A DNA stretch of 64,000 nucleotides from Novosphingobium sp. GTDB lineage: Bacteria; Pseudomonadota; Alphaproteobacteria; Sphingomonadales; Sphingomonadaceae. The position numbers and the translations under genes are program-made. Within the stretch, counting starts at the first letter, position 1. Every line of letters begins with the position of its first letter. The stretch lies in contig NZ_JAIEPN010000043.1 in NCBI RefSeq assembly GCF_019748365.1, positions 52,010-116,009 of the forward strand, in the 5' to 3' direction. Below, piece by piece: positions 38,606-47,314 of this stretch. The notes below the pieces were generated by a model. That model was not told where the DNA came from. It did not search any database and saw nothing but the letters and a program-made list of their open reading frames with translations.

Positions 38606-39733
38606 TTGATCGCGGTTGGCACTTTGCTTGACCGTCTGCGCCGCTCGACCTTCGTGCAGGCGGTGCGGCAGGCGCATGTCTGGGCATGGCTCAATGGCAA
38701 CGACGCCGAACTCGGGCGCGATGCGCCGCCGGTGGCGGAACCTTCGCGGCTTTCCGCATCCGATCGCATGCACATGCCCGTGACCGATATCGCGCGGAGC
38801 GATCATTGGTCCGAAGGCCCGGAAACGGCACGTGCCAATCCGGCCGGCGCCGCGGACAAGCGCCTGAGCATCGTGGCCAACGTGATGGGCTTTGCCGGGG
38901 CGACACCGGCGCTGCCGCAGGCTTATAGCGAATTGCAGTTGCAGCGGCGGCGCGCGCGCGATTTTGCGTTCTCCCATTTCCTTGCGCTGTTCGATCACCG
39001 GACCCTGTCGTTTTTCTGGCGCATCGCGGAGAAATACTCTTGGCCTCTGATGGCGGAGCGTGGAGCCCGGCAGAAGGCGGCAAGCACAGGCGCGCAGGAC
39101 GATATTCAGCGGGCGCTCGTCACACTCGCCGGTGTGGCCAGCGATGGTGCGCGCAATCGGCTTGATGTGCCCGATGCTGCGCTGGTCACCCTCGTCGGGC
39201 ATCTTGCCGATGCCCGGCGCAGTGCTGCCAGCGTGCAGACGGTGCTGCAGGTCCTGACCGGGCTTCCGCTTCGTCTGATCGAAGGGACGCCCACCTGGAT
39301 GGCCGTGCCCTTGTCTGAGCAGACCCGGATCGGCGGCCCTCTGGCGGGCTTTGCCCGGCTTGGTGAAGGTCCCGGCGCGGAAGGGGCTGGCGCGAGCGCA
39401 GCGGCCATGATCGGCTCCAGCGTGCTCGATGCGCAGCACCACTTCGTTGTCGAAGTCGGGCCGCTATCGTGGAGCCGGGTGCAGGAGTTTTGCTGTCAGC
39501 CCGGGAACCGGCGCAAGATTGCCCAGATCTGCGCTTTGGCGGCCGGAATCGAGCAGCGCCCATCGTTGCGGCTGCTGGTTGCGACAGATGTGATCCCGCA
39601 ATTGCGCCTTGGCGCGAGCGATGAACCTGCCATGCTCGGTTGGACGACTTGGCTGGGATCACCGGTGCGACCGAACGGAATTGCCGATGACTGCCTGATT
39701 CCGATCGACTCAGCCGCGCTTTCTAGAGGGTGA
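38606..39733 (+). CDS. tssG: TssG, baseplate wedge protein
   Basis: Partner of TssF (375 residues from a TTG start; VC_A0111/ImpH family). Recognisable segments are STFVQAVRQAHVW near the N-terminus, RRARDFAFSHFLALFDHRTLSFFWRIAEKY, LRLIEGTPTWMAVPLSEQTRIGG and the C-terminal RLGASDEPAMLGWTTWLG. The start is uncertain. A 13-codon frame begins at an ATG overlapping the tssF stop (38568) and ends in a TGA overlapping this TTG. The gene may be coupled through that mini-cistron, or a single-base frame difference may hide the true start at 38568. Confidence 0.9.
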   Translation: MIAVGTLLDRLRRSTFVQAVRQAHVWAWLNGNDAELGRDAPPVAEPSRLSASDRMHMPVTDIARSDHWSEGPETARANPAGAADKRLSIVANVMGFAGATPALPQAYSELQLQRRRARDFAFSHFLALFDHRTLSFFWRIAEKYSWPLMAERGARQKAASTGAQDDIQRALVTLAGVASDGARNRLDVPDAALVTLVGHLADARRSAASVQTVLQVLTGLPLRLIEGTPTWMAVPLSEQTRIGGPLAGFARLGEGPGAEGAGASAAAMIGSSVLDAQHHFVVEVGPLSWSRVQEFCCQPGNRRKIAQICALAAGIEQRPSLRLLVATDVIPQLRLGASDEPAMLGWTTWLGSPVRPNGIADDCLIPIDSAALSRG

Positions 39734-40035
39734 GCGTAGTCAAGACTGTGCTTACCATTACAATTGTTGTCACACGTCGTCGTTATTGTCCTTGTTCCTA
39801 AATGGTCCGATCCTTCGTGAATCAATGCATATTCGGTTGACGCTGCCAATTTGAAGGGCATTGTATGCGCGTCTGGAAGTATGGTGATGGTCGGACTCGG
39901 GCTCGCTGGGGCTCAGAGGAACACGAACAGGAACAGCCAATCCGGTAAATCCGGGCTCTCCAGCGGTTCGGGCCGAAAGACACCACGGAACGATCGAGCG
40001 ACTCGATTCGGGAATGGTGAGGGAGGGGCAGAAAC
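39734..40035 (+). other. Intergenic region between tssG and tssH
   Basis: About 300 bases with no supported gene, the longest gap inside the T6SS structural arm. It is more AT-rich than its surroundings from 39735 to 39870. A weak promoter-like pair, TTGACG at 39837-39842 and TTGTAT at 39861-39866, is 18 bases apart. GGGAGGGG at 40021-40028 is the tssH ribosome binding site. It probably carries a promoter for the tssH-hcp-vgrG arm. Confidence 0.35.
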
Positions 40036-42681
40036 GTGGAGTTGAATCTCAAGAGTCTGATCGCGAAGCTGGATGATACGTGCCGGCAGGCGCTCGAGGC
40101 TGCTGCAGGCCTCGCGCTGTCGCGGACGAATTATGACATAGAAATCGAGCATTGGCTCAATCGGTTGCTGGAGCGGCAGACTTCGGATGTGGCGATGATC
40201 GCCAGTCACTTCGATGTCGATATTGGCCGGCTCGCACAGGACATCAATCGCCAGATCGATGGTTTCAAGACGGGCAATGGCCGCTCGCCCGCGATTGCGC
40301 CCAACCTCGTCAAGCTAATTCGTGAAGCGTGGCTGGTCGGTTCGCTTGAATACGGTGCCGGCCAGATCCGTTCGGGCCACCTGCTGCTTGCGCTGCTTAC
40401 GACCAATGACTTGTCGAGCATTGCGCGCGATGCCAGTTCGCACTTCGCCAAGATCCCTGCCGAAACCCTGCGCGGCGCTTTCGCGGCGATCACCGCAAGT
40501 TCGGAAGAAGCTGTTGCGGCGACTGCGGCGCCGGCCACCGGCAGCGGCAAGTCGGCTTCACCTGTGCAGGCGGGCGCGCCCGGCGGCGATGCGCTCTCGA
40601 AATTCTGCATCGACCTGACGCAGCAGGCTGCGGATGGAAAAATCGATCCCATCTTCGGCCGCGATCCGGAAATCCGCCAGATCATCGATATTCTGACACG
40701 CCGGCGGCAGAACAACCCGATCCTCACGGGCGAGGCCGGTGTCGGCAAGACCGCAGTGGTCGAAGGCTTTGCGCTGCGCATCATTCAGGGCGACGTGCCC
40801 GAGAACTTGCGCAACATCCGCCTCCTCTCGCTTGATCTCGGCCTGTTGCAGGCGGGCGCGGGGATCAAGGGCGAGTTCGAGAACCGTTTGAAATCGGTGA
40901 TCGAAGAGGTCAAGAAAAGTCCGATTCCGATCATCATGTTCATCGACGAGGCGCATACGCTGATCGGCGCTGGCGGGGCGGAAGGGCAGAATGACGCTGC
41001 CAACCTGCTCAAGCCTGCGCTCGCGCGCGGCGAGATGCGCACGATCGCGGCAACGACCTGGGCCGAATACAAGAAGTACTTCGAAAAGGACCCTGCGCTG
41101 ACCCGCCGTTTCCAGGTGGTGAAGGTCGAGGAGCCGAGCGAGGCACTGGCAGTCGCGATGCTGCGCGGGCTGGTTCCCGTGCTGGAGAAGCACCACGGCG
41201 TCGCCATTCTGGGCGAAGCGCTGGAGGCCGCATCTGGGCTCTCGCACCGCTATATCAGCGGGCGGCAATTGCCGGACAAGGCGATCTCGCTGCTCGATAC
41301 GGCCTGCGCCCGCGTGGGTATCAGCCAGGTTGCCACACCGGCGGCTGTCGAGGACCTTGAGCGGCAGTTGGGGCTGCTCGATTCCGAAGTGCGGATGCTT
41401 GAGCGTGAAGGCAAGGCCGGCGCTGACGTGACTGCCAAGCTGGCGGAGAAATCCGCGGAGCGTGAAAGGATCGAGGCCGAGAAGGCCGAGCGGACGGAGG
41501 CCTGGCAGGCCGAGCTCGCGGCGGTCAAGGCCGTGGCGGCAGCGCGTGCGGCGGCGGCAGACGCGGTCGATGGCACACCCGAAGCGGAGGCAGCGATTGC
41601 TGCCTTGCGCGAGGAACAGGCCAAGCTGGCGGAGCTTCAGGGCGAAACCCCGATGATCCACGACGTTGTCGATTACAACGCGGTGGCCGAAGTGCTGGCA
41701 GGCTGGACCGGGATTCCGGTTGGCCGCATGGTCAGCGACGAGATCCGCTCGGTGCTCAGTGTCTCGGAGAAGCTGGCCGAACGCATCAAGGGGCAGCCTT
41801 ATGCGCTGGAGATGATCGCGCAGACCGTGAAGACGGCGCGCGCCGGGCTGGCTGATCCGCGCAAGCCTTTGGGAATATTCCTGTTTTGCGGCACGTCCGG
41901 TGTCGGCAAGACGGAGACCGCGCTGGCGCTGGCCGAGCTGCTCTATGGCGGCGAACAGAACGTTACCGTGATCAACATGAGTGAATTTAAAGAGGAACAC
42001 AAAGTATCCACCCTCGTCGGCGCAGCGCCCGGCTATGTCGGCTATGGCGAAGGCGGGGTTCTGACCGAGGCGGTGCGGCGCAAGCCCTATTCGGTGATCC
42101 TGCTTGATGAGATGGAAAAGGCCCATCCGGGCGTGCAGGATGTGTTCTACCAGGTGTTCGACAAGGGCATGATGAAGGACGGTCAGGGCCGCGACATCGA
42201 TTTCAAGAACACCCTGATCATCATGACATCGAATGCCGGCACCGACACGATCGAGGATCTGTGCCGCGCAAAGGGCAAGGACGAAATGCCCGAGCCCGAA
42301 GAACTTGCACAGGAACTGCGTCCGGCGCTGCTCGAGTATTTCAAGCCGGCCTTCCTCGGCCGTGTGGTGACCGTACCCTTCTTCCCGCTCGAGCCTGAGA
42401 TCCTGCGCGAGATCGTGGTCATCAATCTCAATCGTATTCGTCGCCGGGTCACTTCGAGCTATGGTGCTGAGTTCACGTGGGACGACGCACTTCTCGACCG
42501 GCTCGTCGCAAGGTGCACCGAAGTTGAAAGCGGTGCGCGTAACATCGAGAACATCCTGAAGCGTGGACTGCTCGCAGACCTTGCCGGCCAGCTGCTTGAA
42601 CTTCGGGCAGAGGGTAAAGACGTCACCAAGGTTGAAGTTACTGAAGGTGAAGCTTTGGATTACGCATTCAAGATCACATGA
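40036..42681 (+). CDS. tssH: TssH/ClpV, AAA+ sheath disassembly ATPase
   Basis: Hexameric ClpB-type unfoldase that recycles contracted TssB/TssC sheaths (881 residues). The GTG start has GGAGGGG upstream. The N-terminal domain (1-160) begins with the ClpV-type LKSLIAKLDDTCRQALE helix. The first AAA+ domain has GEAGVGKT (232-239) and IMFIDEAHTLIGAGG. A shortened middle coiled coil (about 440-550) distinguishes it from ClpB. The second AAA+ domain has GTSGVGKT (619-626) and ILLDEMEKAHPGVQD. All nucleotide-binding residues are intact. Confidence 0.96.
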   Translation: MELNLKSLIAKLDDTCRQALEAAAGLALSRTNYDIEIEHWLNRLLERQTSDVAMIASHFDVDIGRLAQDINRQIDGFKTGNGRSPAIAPNLVKLIREAWLVGSLEYGAGQIRSGHLLLALLTTNDLSSIARDASSHFAKIPAETLRGAFAAITASSEEAVAATAAPATGSGKSASPVQAGAPGGDALSKFCIDLTQQAADGKIDPIFGRDPEIRQIIDILTRRRQNNPILTGEAGVGKTAVVEGFALRIIQGDVPENLRNIRLLSLDLGLLQAGAGIKGEFENRLKSVIEEVKKSPIPIIMFIDEAHTLIGAGGAEGQNDAANLLKPALARGEMRTIAATTWAEYKKYFEKDPALTRRFQVVKVEEPSEALAVAMLRGLVPVLEKHHGVAILGEALEAASGLSHRYISGRQLPDKAISLLDTACARVGISQVATPAAVEDLERQLGLLDSEVRMLEREGKAGADVTAKLAEKSAERERIEAEKAERTEAWQAELAAVKAVAAARAAAADAVDGTPEAEAAIAALREEQAKLAELQGETPMIHDVVDYNAVAEVLAGWTGIPVGRMVSDEIRSVLSVSEKLAERIKGQPYALEMIAQTVKTARAGLADPRKPLGIFLFCGTSGVGKTETALALAELLYGGEQNVTVINMSEFKEEHKVSTLVGAAPGYVGYGEGGVLTEAVRRKPYSVILLDEMEKAHPGVQDVFYQVFDKGMMKDGQGRDIDFKNTLIIMTSNAGTDTIEDLCRAKGKDEMPEPEELAQELRPALLEYFKPAFLGRVVTVPFFPLEPEILREIVVINLNRIRRRVTSSYGAEFTWDDALLDRLVARCTEVESGARNIENILKRGLLADLAGQLLELRAEGKDVTKVEVTEGEALDYAFKIT

Positions 42682-42741
42682 TACTTTTAGTATAAGCGGG
42701 CGTAAAACCCGAATATTGAGTCAGTCGTAAGGAGGCTAATC

Positions 42742-43212
42742 ATGGCTATTTATCTCAAGTTTGACAGCATCAAGGGTGGTTCCACCGACGATTCGTTCAA
42801 GGAGCAGATCGAACTGATGAGCTGCCAGTGGGGTGCCGGCCTCGGTGTTTCGAGCGCGCGCGGTGGCAACCGCACCTCGAGCGAGCCGAGCGTTTCGGAA
42901 ATCACGGCAACCAAGATCATCGACAAGTCCTCGGAAGGTCTCTTCAAGGCCCTTCTCAAGGGCGATCCGGTTGGCAAGGGGACGATTTCGTTCACTGCGG
43001 CGACCAAGGGCGAGTCGGTCGCCTATCTGGTGCTGGAGCTCGAGGATGTGATCATTTCGGGCTATTCGATCTCGTCGGGCGGCGACATTCCGTCGGAAAG
43101 CCTCTCGCTCAACTTTACCAAGTTCGATTGGTGCTACACCGACCGCGACGGCAAGCAGACCGGCAGCCCGACTCATCTGGTGTACAGCCTCGAAACCAAC
43201 AAGGTCGGCTGA
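42742..43212 (+). CDS. hcp: Hcp (TssD), T6SS inner tube protein
   Basis: Hexameric ring protein that stacks into the expelled tube and carries small effectors (156 residues). It has the Hcp core text: AIYLKFDSIKGG, the loop around MSCQWGAG, KIIDKSSEGLFKALLKG, YLVLELEDVIISGYSIS and SLSLNFTKFDW. The GTAAGGAGG ribosome binding site 42728-42736 is the strongest in the window, and a hairpin at 43230-43253 follows, both in line with high expression. A small CGGG/CCCG hairpin at 42697-42711 separates it from tssH. Confidence 0.97.
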   Translation: MAIYLKFDSIKGGSTDDSFKEQIELMSCQWGAGLGVSSARGGNRTSSEPSVSEITATKIIDKSSEGLFKALLKGDPVGKGTISFTAATKGESVAYLVLELEDVIISGYSISSGGDIPSESLSLNFTKFDWCYTDRDGKQTGSPTHLVYSLETNKVG

Positions 43213-43229
43213 TCTGGCTTCGTTCGAGC

Positions 43230-43253
43230 GGGCGGCCCTTGTCGGGGCTGCCC
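43230..43253 (+). terminator. GC-rich hairpin after hcp
   Basis: A 9-base-pair stem with one G-U pair (GGGCGGCCC at 43230-43238 with GGGCTGCCC at 43245-43253) and a 6-base loop lies 17 bases after the hcp stop and before vgrG. With no U-tract it may partly terminate or stabilise the hcp transcript, giving more Hcp than VgrG. Confidence 0.55.
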
Positions 43254-43288
43254 CTTGAACGGAACCGGCATTTTGCCACAGGCCAGCG

Positions 43289-45157
43289 ATGGGCGAACAC
43301 CTTCTCAATCTTCGCACTCTCGCCAGTGCGACGATAAGCGATTACGCGCTTCTGGGTTTCGAGGGGCGTGAGGAAATCTCGCAGCCGTTCGAATACCGGC
43401 TTGAGCTGATCCATCTGGCCAGTAGCGAGCCACCGAAGCTTTCGGAGTGGATCGGCCAACTCGCGGAGTTTGATGTCAGCCCGGACATGGGCCACGTGCG
43501 GGTGTTTGCCGGCCGTATCTATGCCGCCCGCCGCGTCGCAGATGGCGATCTGGGGCGTATCTTTGTGTCGATCAGGCCTGCGTATCACGCCTTGTCCTAT
43601 ACCAAGGCGACACAGTTCATTCAGGACAAGAGCAGCAAAGAAATCTTCGAGGCGATGTGCGCCGATGTCACCGGTCTGGTGAAGACAGTGTCGCTGTCGC
43701 CCAATCCGCCCAAGCGTGGTTATGCGGTGCGGTACGATGAAAGTGAGATAGATTTTCTGGCGCGGCTGCTTGCGCAAGACGGCATCATGTATTTCTTCAC
43801 GTATGACCGCAACTCGGGGCCATACCGCCACAAGATGATTGTGACGAACAAGCCGGCCGATTACATTGATATCGAAGGCAGTCCGCTCGAATGCGAGAGC
43901 GATATTCCCATCGGTCATGTCGATGTGCTGGAAAGCAGCTTTGCGGCTCTGCCTGGAAAATCGAAGCATGTTTCCTTCAATGTGAACAAGCTCGATACGC
44001 CGTTCCTTGAAGCAAGTACCTCAAGCCTTCAATGGGGTGCGGTCTATACCCACGAATACGAAACGATCGGGTTTGAAGCGCTCGCAGCGGCGGACGTTGC
44101 CAGCAGGCAAAAGGCAACCGACGGGCATAGCGAGCAGGCGGCAAAGTTCGTCGAAGGCAATTCGACCGAACACAGCGTGATGGCTGGCGGGCGGGCGGAA
44201 CTCAAGGGAGCGGACGATCTCGTGCCGCGCCGGGTGGTGTTCACCAGGGTGGTCCATTCGGCGCGCGATCCGTGGATGTTGGGCGGTGGCCAGCACGCCA
44301 CTTACAGCAACCAGTTTTCCGCGATCGATGCCTCGCAGAGCTATCGCCCACCCGTGAATGTGCCGCAGCGTGTGGCGCCGGGGCCGCTGCTGGGGGTCAT
44401 CGGGCTTGAGGGTACCTCCACAGGTGAAATCAAGGTTGATACGGAGTGGCGCGTTCCGGTGTTGATTTCGAATGCCAGGAATGATCCCAAGTTCAAGCCA
44501 TCGGTGTGGCTGCCGGTGCAGCAGCAGTGGTCGCATTCCACGCATGGCGCGCAGTTCTTCCCGCGCATCGGCACACGCGTGATTGTCGATTTTCTCTATG
44601 GCAATCCCGACCTTCCGATCATTACCGGCTGCATGTACACCCCTTCGCAGGCCTACCCGTTCGATCCGGCCAGCAAGGTCACCCAGTCGGGCTGGCGGTC
44701 TGTCACGGAGAAGAACGGCTCGATCACGCAGGAGTTCTATTTCGAGGACAAGAGCGGCTCGGAGGAAATCAAGCTCTATACCGGGCGCGATTATCGACGG
44801 GTGATCGATCAGGACGATTGGGGCACGGTCAAGCGCGACCAAACGCTCGAGGTGCAGCGCAATCGGACCCGCAAGGTAACGGGCGAAGAGAAGGTCGACG
44901 TAGAGAAGACCCGAACCATTACCGTGCAGCAGAAGAACCTTCTGGAATCAAAGGCTGAAATCCAGTTGAAGGTTGGAAGCTCGACCATAACGCTGAAGCC
45001 GGACGGGATCGAAATCAAGGCCCTGAAGATCACCATCAAGGCGGAGACCAAGGTGGAAATGCAAGGCGGGGCCCAGTTCTCGATTTCCGGACCGATTGGT
45101 GAGGTCAAGGCCGATGGCATGCTGACCGTCAAGGGCGGCATTGTGATGATCAACTGA
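43289..45157 (+). CDS. vgrG: VgrG (TssI), T6SS spike protein
   Basis: Trimeric puncturing spike (622 residues). The gp27-like part includes GFEGREEISQPFEYRLELIHL, the FAGRIYAAR and RGYAVRYDESEIDFLARLLAQDGIMYFF segments. The gp5-like OB fold has FKPSVWLPVQQQWS and RIGTRVIVDFLYGNPDLPIITG. The C-terminal beta-prism ends in repeated strands (SKAEIQLKVGSSTITLKPDGI) and KADGMLTVKGGIVMIN. No fused effector domain follows, so cargo is expected to bind through adaptors or PAAR. Its stop overlaps the next start as TGATG at 45155-45159. Confidence 0.96.
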   Translation: MGEHLLNLRTLASATISDYALLGFEGREEISQPFEYRLELIHLASSEPPKLSEWIGQLAEFDVSPDMGHVRVFAGRIYAARRVADGDLGRIFVSIRPAYHALSYTKATQFIQDKSSKEIFEAMCADVTGLVKTVSLSPNPPKRGYAVRYDESEIDFLARLLAQDGIMYFFTYDRNSGPYRHKMIVTNKPADYIDIEGSPLECESDIPIGHVDVLESSFAALPGKSKHVSFNVNKLDTPFLEASTSSLQWGAVYTHEYETIGFEALAAADVASRQKATDGHSEQAAKFVEGNSTEHSVMAGGRAELKGADDLVPRRVVFTRVVHSARDPWMLGGGQHATYSNQFSAIDASQSYRPPVNVPQRVAPGPLLGVIGLEGTSTGEIKVDTEWRVPVLISNARNDPKFKPSVWLPVQQQWSHSTHGAQFFPRIGTRVIVDFLYGNPDLPIITGCMYTPSQAYPFDPASKVTQSGWRSVTEKNGSITQEFYFEDKSGSEEIKLYTGRDYRRVIDQDDWGTVKRDQTLEVQRNRTRKVTGEEKVDVEKTRTITVQQKNLLESKAEIQLKVGSSTITLKPDGIEIKALKITIKAETKVEMQGGAQFSISGPIGEVKADGMLTVKGGIVMIN

Positions 45158-45783
45158 TGTCGAATTCACCCATCTCAATTCCGCTGCGCTTCCAGCGAGC
45201 CGAACTTGAGGCCAAGGCAGACCTCGAGCCGGAAGGGCGCGCCCTGCTCGCCGAAATCGGGCATCCCGAGCAGCTGGTGCAAGCCATGATCGATGGCGGA
45301 AATGCGCGAGATGCCATCCATTCACTCGCGTTGATCCTGCCCCATCGTCATGCGGTGTGGTGGGGGTGCATGGCGGCACGGATTCTACCCAACATTGATG
45401 CGCGCCGGACTGATCTCGCCGCGCTGGTCGCGGCCGAGCGCTGGGTGCAGACGGGCAGTGCGGCCGATGCCGAAGCTGCCGGTGAAGCCGCGGAAGCCGC
45501 CAACCGCGATCTTGCGCCGTCCTGGGTGGCGACCGCGGCGTTCTGGTCGGGCCGGTCGATCGCTCCGCGCGGATTGCAGCCGGTGCCGCCTGCACCTCAT
45601 CTCGCCGGCGTGGCGACGCGCATCGCGCTGAAATTGCTGGCGACGGACCCTGCGCTTCAGGGACGCATCGCGTTTGCCGATTTTCTGCCGCTGGGCATGG
45701 CCTTGCTGGTCGGCGGCAATGGGGCCGAAGCACAGGCTGCATTGCGCGACCGCGTGGCGCAATTGCCGCCTCCGGCGCAATAA
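45157..45783 (+). CDS. VgrG-coupled T6SS protein (resembles DUF6931)
   Basis: A 208-residue, mostly helical protein coupled to vgrG by a TGATG overlap and followed 3 bases after its stop by tagH. The block AIHSLALILPHRHAVWWGCMAARI, the repeated helices rich in alanine (AADAEAAGEAAEAANRD) and ATAAFWSGRSIAPRGLQPVPPAPHL match my memory of the DUF6931 family, which recurs in T6SS loci. This assignment is from recall, not a search. No catalytic motif, signal peptide or membrane segment is seen. Position argues for a spike-loading adaptor or chaperone. Confidence 0.75.
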   Translation: MSNSPISIPLRFQRAELEAKADLEPEGRALLAEIGHPEQLVQAMIDGGNARDAIHSLALILPHRHAVWWGCMAARILPNIDARRTDLAALVAAERWVQTGSAADAEAAGEAAEAANRDLAPSWVATAAFWSGRSIAPRGLQPVPPAPHLAGVATRIALKLLATDPALQGRIAFADFLPLGMALLVGGNGAEAQAALRDRVAQLPPPAQ

Positions 45784-45786
45784 GCC

Positions 45787-47289
45787 ATGTGGACCCTGAT
45801 CGTATCGCGCCTGAATGATCCGCCAGGCAGCTATTTCGACATACGCCAGCTTGACGCCGGTCAGCTCATCGTGGGGCGGAGCAAGAAGTCCGCCGATCTC
45901 GTTCTGCCGGATGATCAGGGCTTCGTCTCGCGCGAACACTGCGTCATAGCGGCGCTCGGGATCGATCTGTTCGTCACCGATACCAGCAAGAACGGGGTGG
46001 CACTGAATGCCCCCGGCCAGCGGATCCTGCCGGGGCAGCCTGTGGCAATCCGCCCGGGAGACCGTCTGCTGATCAATGATTTCGTCATCGCCGTCAGCAC
46101 GCCCGATGCGGCGAGGACAATGTCGATGGCCCCTCCGCCGGTGGCACCGCTGCCGCAGGCCAGCACCGCAGGTAATGACATATGGAGCGCGGGCGAGGTC
46201 AGCCCGTTTCTTGGCGACATGGGTGGAAGCCATTTCGGTGATGGCGGTCTGAACTTCGGCAGCGAAGTCCATGACTTTCTGGCTGGGCCGGGGGGATTGA
46301 ACGCCATCCCGACTGCACCGCCCCCGCCGCCGCCGCTTCCGCCGATCGGCAACTTCGGCTTCGGTGAGCCGTTCGGCCAGGCCTATGAAGCAAGGCCCAT
46401 CATGGCGGAGGTGGACCCTTTCGCCAGCAACCTGACGATACCCGACGACTGGGCCAATCCGGGCAACGGTGTGGGCGATGGATTGCCGATTCCGGACTTC
46501 GCGTTTTCTCCGCAAGGCGCCGGCCCGCTACCGCCGCTGACGCCGTCTACGGTCGAGCCGGATGCCGCGAACCCGTTTGCGGGACTTGATGCCCCGTTTG
46601 GCGTGCTCCCGCCGCTGGGTGAGGATACGCCGCCCAGCCCCGCTCTTCGCCCTATTCCCGAGGCAGCCCCATCCCCGGTGCCACCGAGTGCGCCTTCAGC
46701 AATTGCCGGTCCGGGCGATGCTGCAAGCTGGGCTGCGTTCTACGAAGGCGCCGGGTTTACGCCAGAGGAGCTCAAGCTGCCGCCGGATGCGATGTACCGC
46801 CTCGGTGTGTTCTACCGGCAGGTCATGCTCGCGCTGTGTGACATTCTGCAGGATCGTGCGACGTTCAAGGACGAGTTCCGGGTGGAGCGCACCCAGATGA
46901 GCGGGGGCCGCAACAATCCGCTCAAGCATTTGCCCGCGTTCGAAGCGGCCAAGGTGGTGCTGGGCAATCCACTGCCGGGCTTCATGGACGGAGAGGAGGC
47001 GCTGCGCACCGCCTTCGAGGATATCAAGCGGCATCAGATGGCCATGCTCGCGGGCGTGCAGAACGCGCTGACCACGGTGTTCTCCCGGCTTTCTCCGGCC
47101 GAGATGGAGAAACTGCTGGCTGCGGCCGAGGGTGAGAAGAAGGGTCTTTTTTCGCGGCGCACAGATCGATGGTCGATCTATGTCACGATCTATGAGAACC
47201 TGCGCAAGGACGCGACGTCCAACGCGAATGGAGTCATGGGATCGGCCTTTCGCGAAGGCTATGAGAAGTTCATGAAGTCTGTTCGGTGA
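45787..47289 (+). CDS. tagH: TagH/Fha, T6SS FHA-domain protein
   Basis: A 500-residue phosphothreonine-binding scaffold. The FHA domain (about 25-105) has LIVGRSKKSADLVLPDD, FVSREHCVI and SKNGVALNAPG. A long Pro/Gly-rich linker (about 110-310) leads to the conserved C-terminal T6SS FHA domain, with FYEGAGFTPEELKLPPDA, MYRLGVFYRQVMLALCDILQDRA and NNPLKHLPAFEAAKVVLG. In Agrobacterium and Pseudomonas such proteins bind components phosphorylated by PpkA. It lies directly ahead of tssK-tssL-tssM, which fits binding to the membrane complex. Confidence 0.93.
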   Translation: MWTLIVSRLNDPPGSYFDIRQLDAGQLIVGRSKKSADLVLPDDQGFVSREHCVIAALGIDLFVTDTSKNGVALNAPGQRILPGQPVAIRPGDRLLINDFVIAVSTPDAARTMSMAPPPVAPLPQASTAGNDIWSAGEVSPFLGDMGGSHFGDGGLNFGSEVHDFLAGPGGLNAIPTAPPPPPPLPPIGNFGFGEPFGQAYEARPIMAEVDPFASNLTIPDDWANPGNGVGDGLPIPDFAFSPQGAGPLPPLTPSTVEPDAANPFAGLDAPFGVLPPLGEDTPPSPALRPIPEAAPSPVPPSAPSAIAGPGDAASWAAFYEGAGFTPEELKLPPDAMYRLGVFYRQVMLALCDILQDRATFKDEFRVERTQMSGGRNNPLKHLPAFEAAKVVLGNPLPGFMDGEEALRTAFEDIKRHQMAMLAGVQNALTTVFSRLSPAEMEKLLAAAEGEKKGLFSRRTDRWSIYVTIYENLRKDATSNANGVMGSAFREGYEKFMKSVR

Positions 47290-47314
47290 GACGCCGCGAA
47301 GGGGGTAGGATCGC

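Noticed and set aside
39851..40045. 64-codon frame ahead of tssH
   Set aside because: Starts with TTG, no ribosome binding site, overlaps the tssH start, and its Ser/Arg/Asn-rich content shows no gene-like character.
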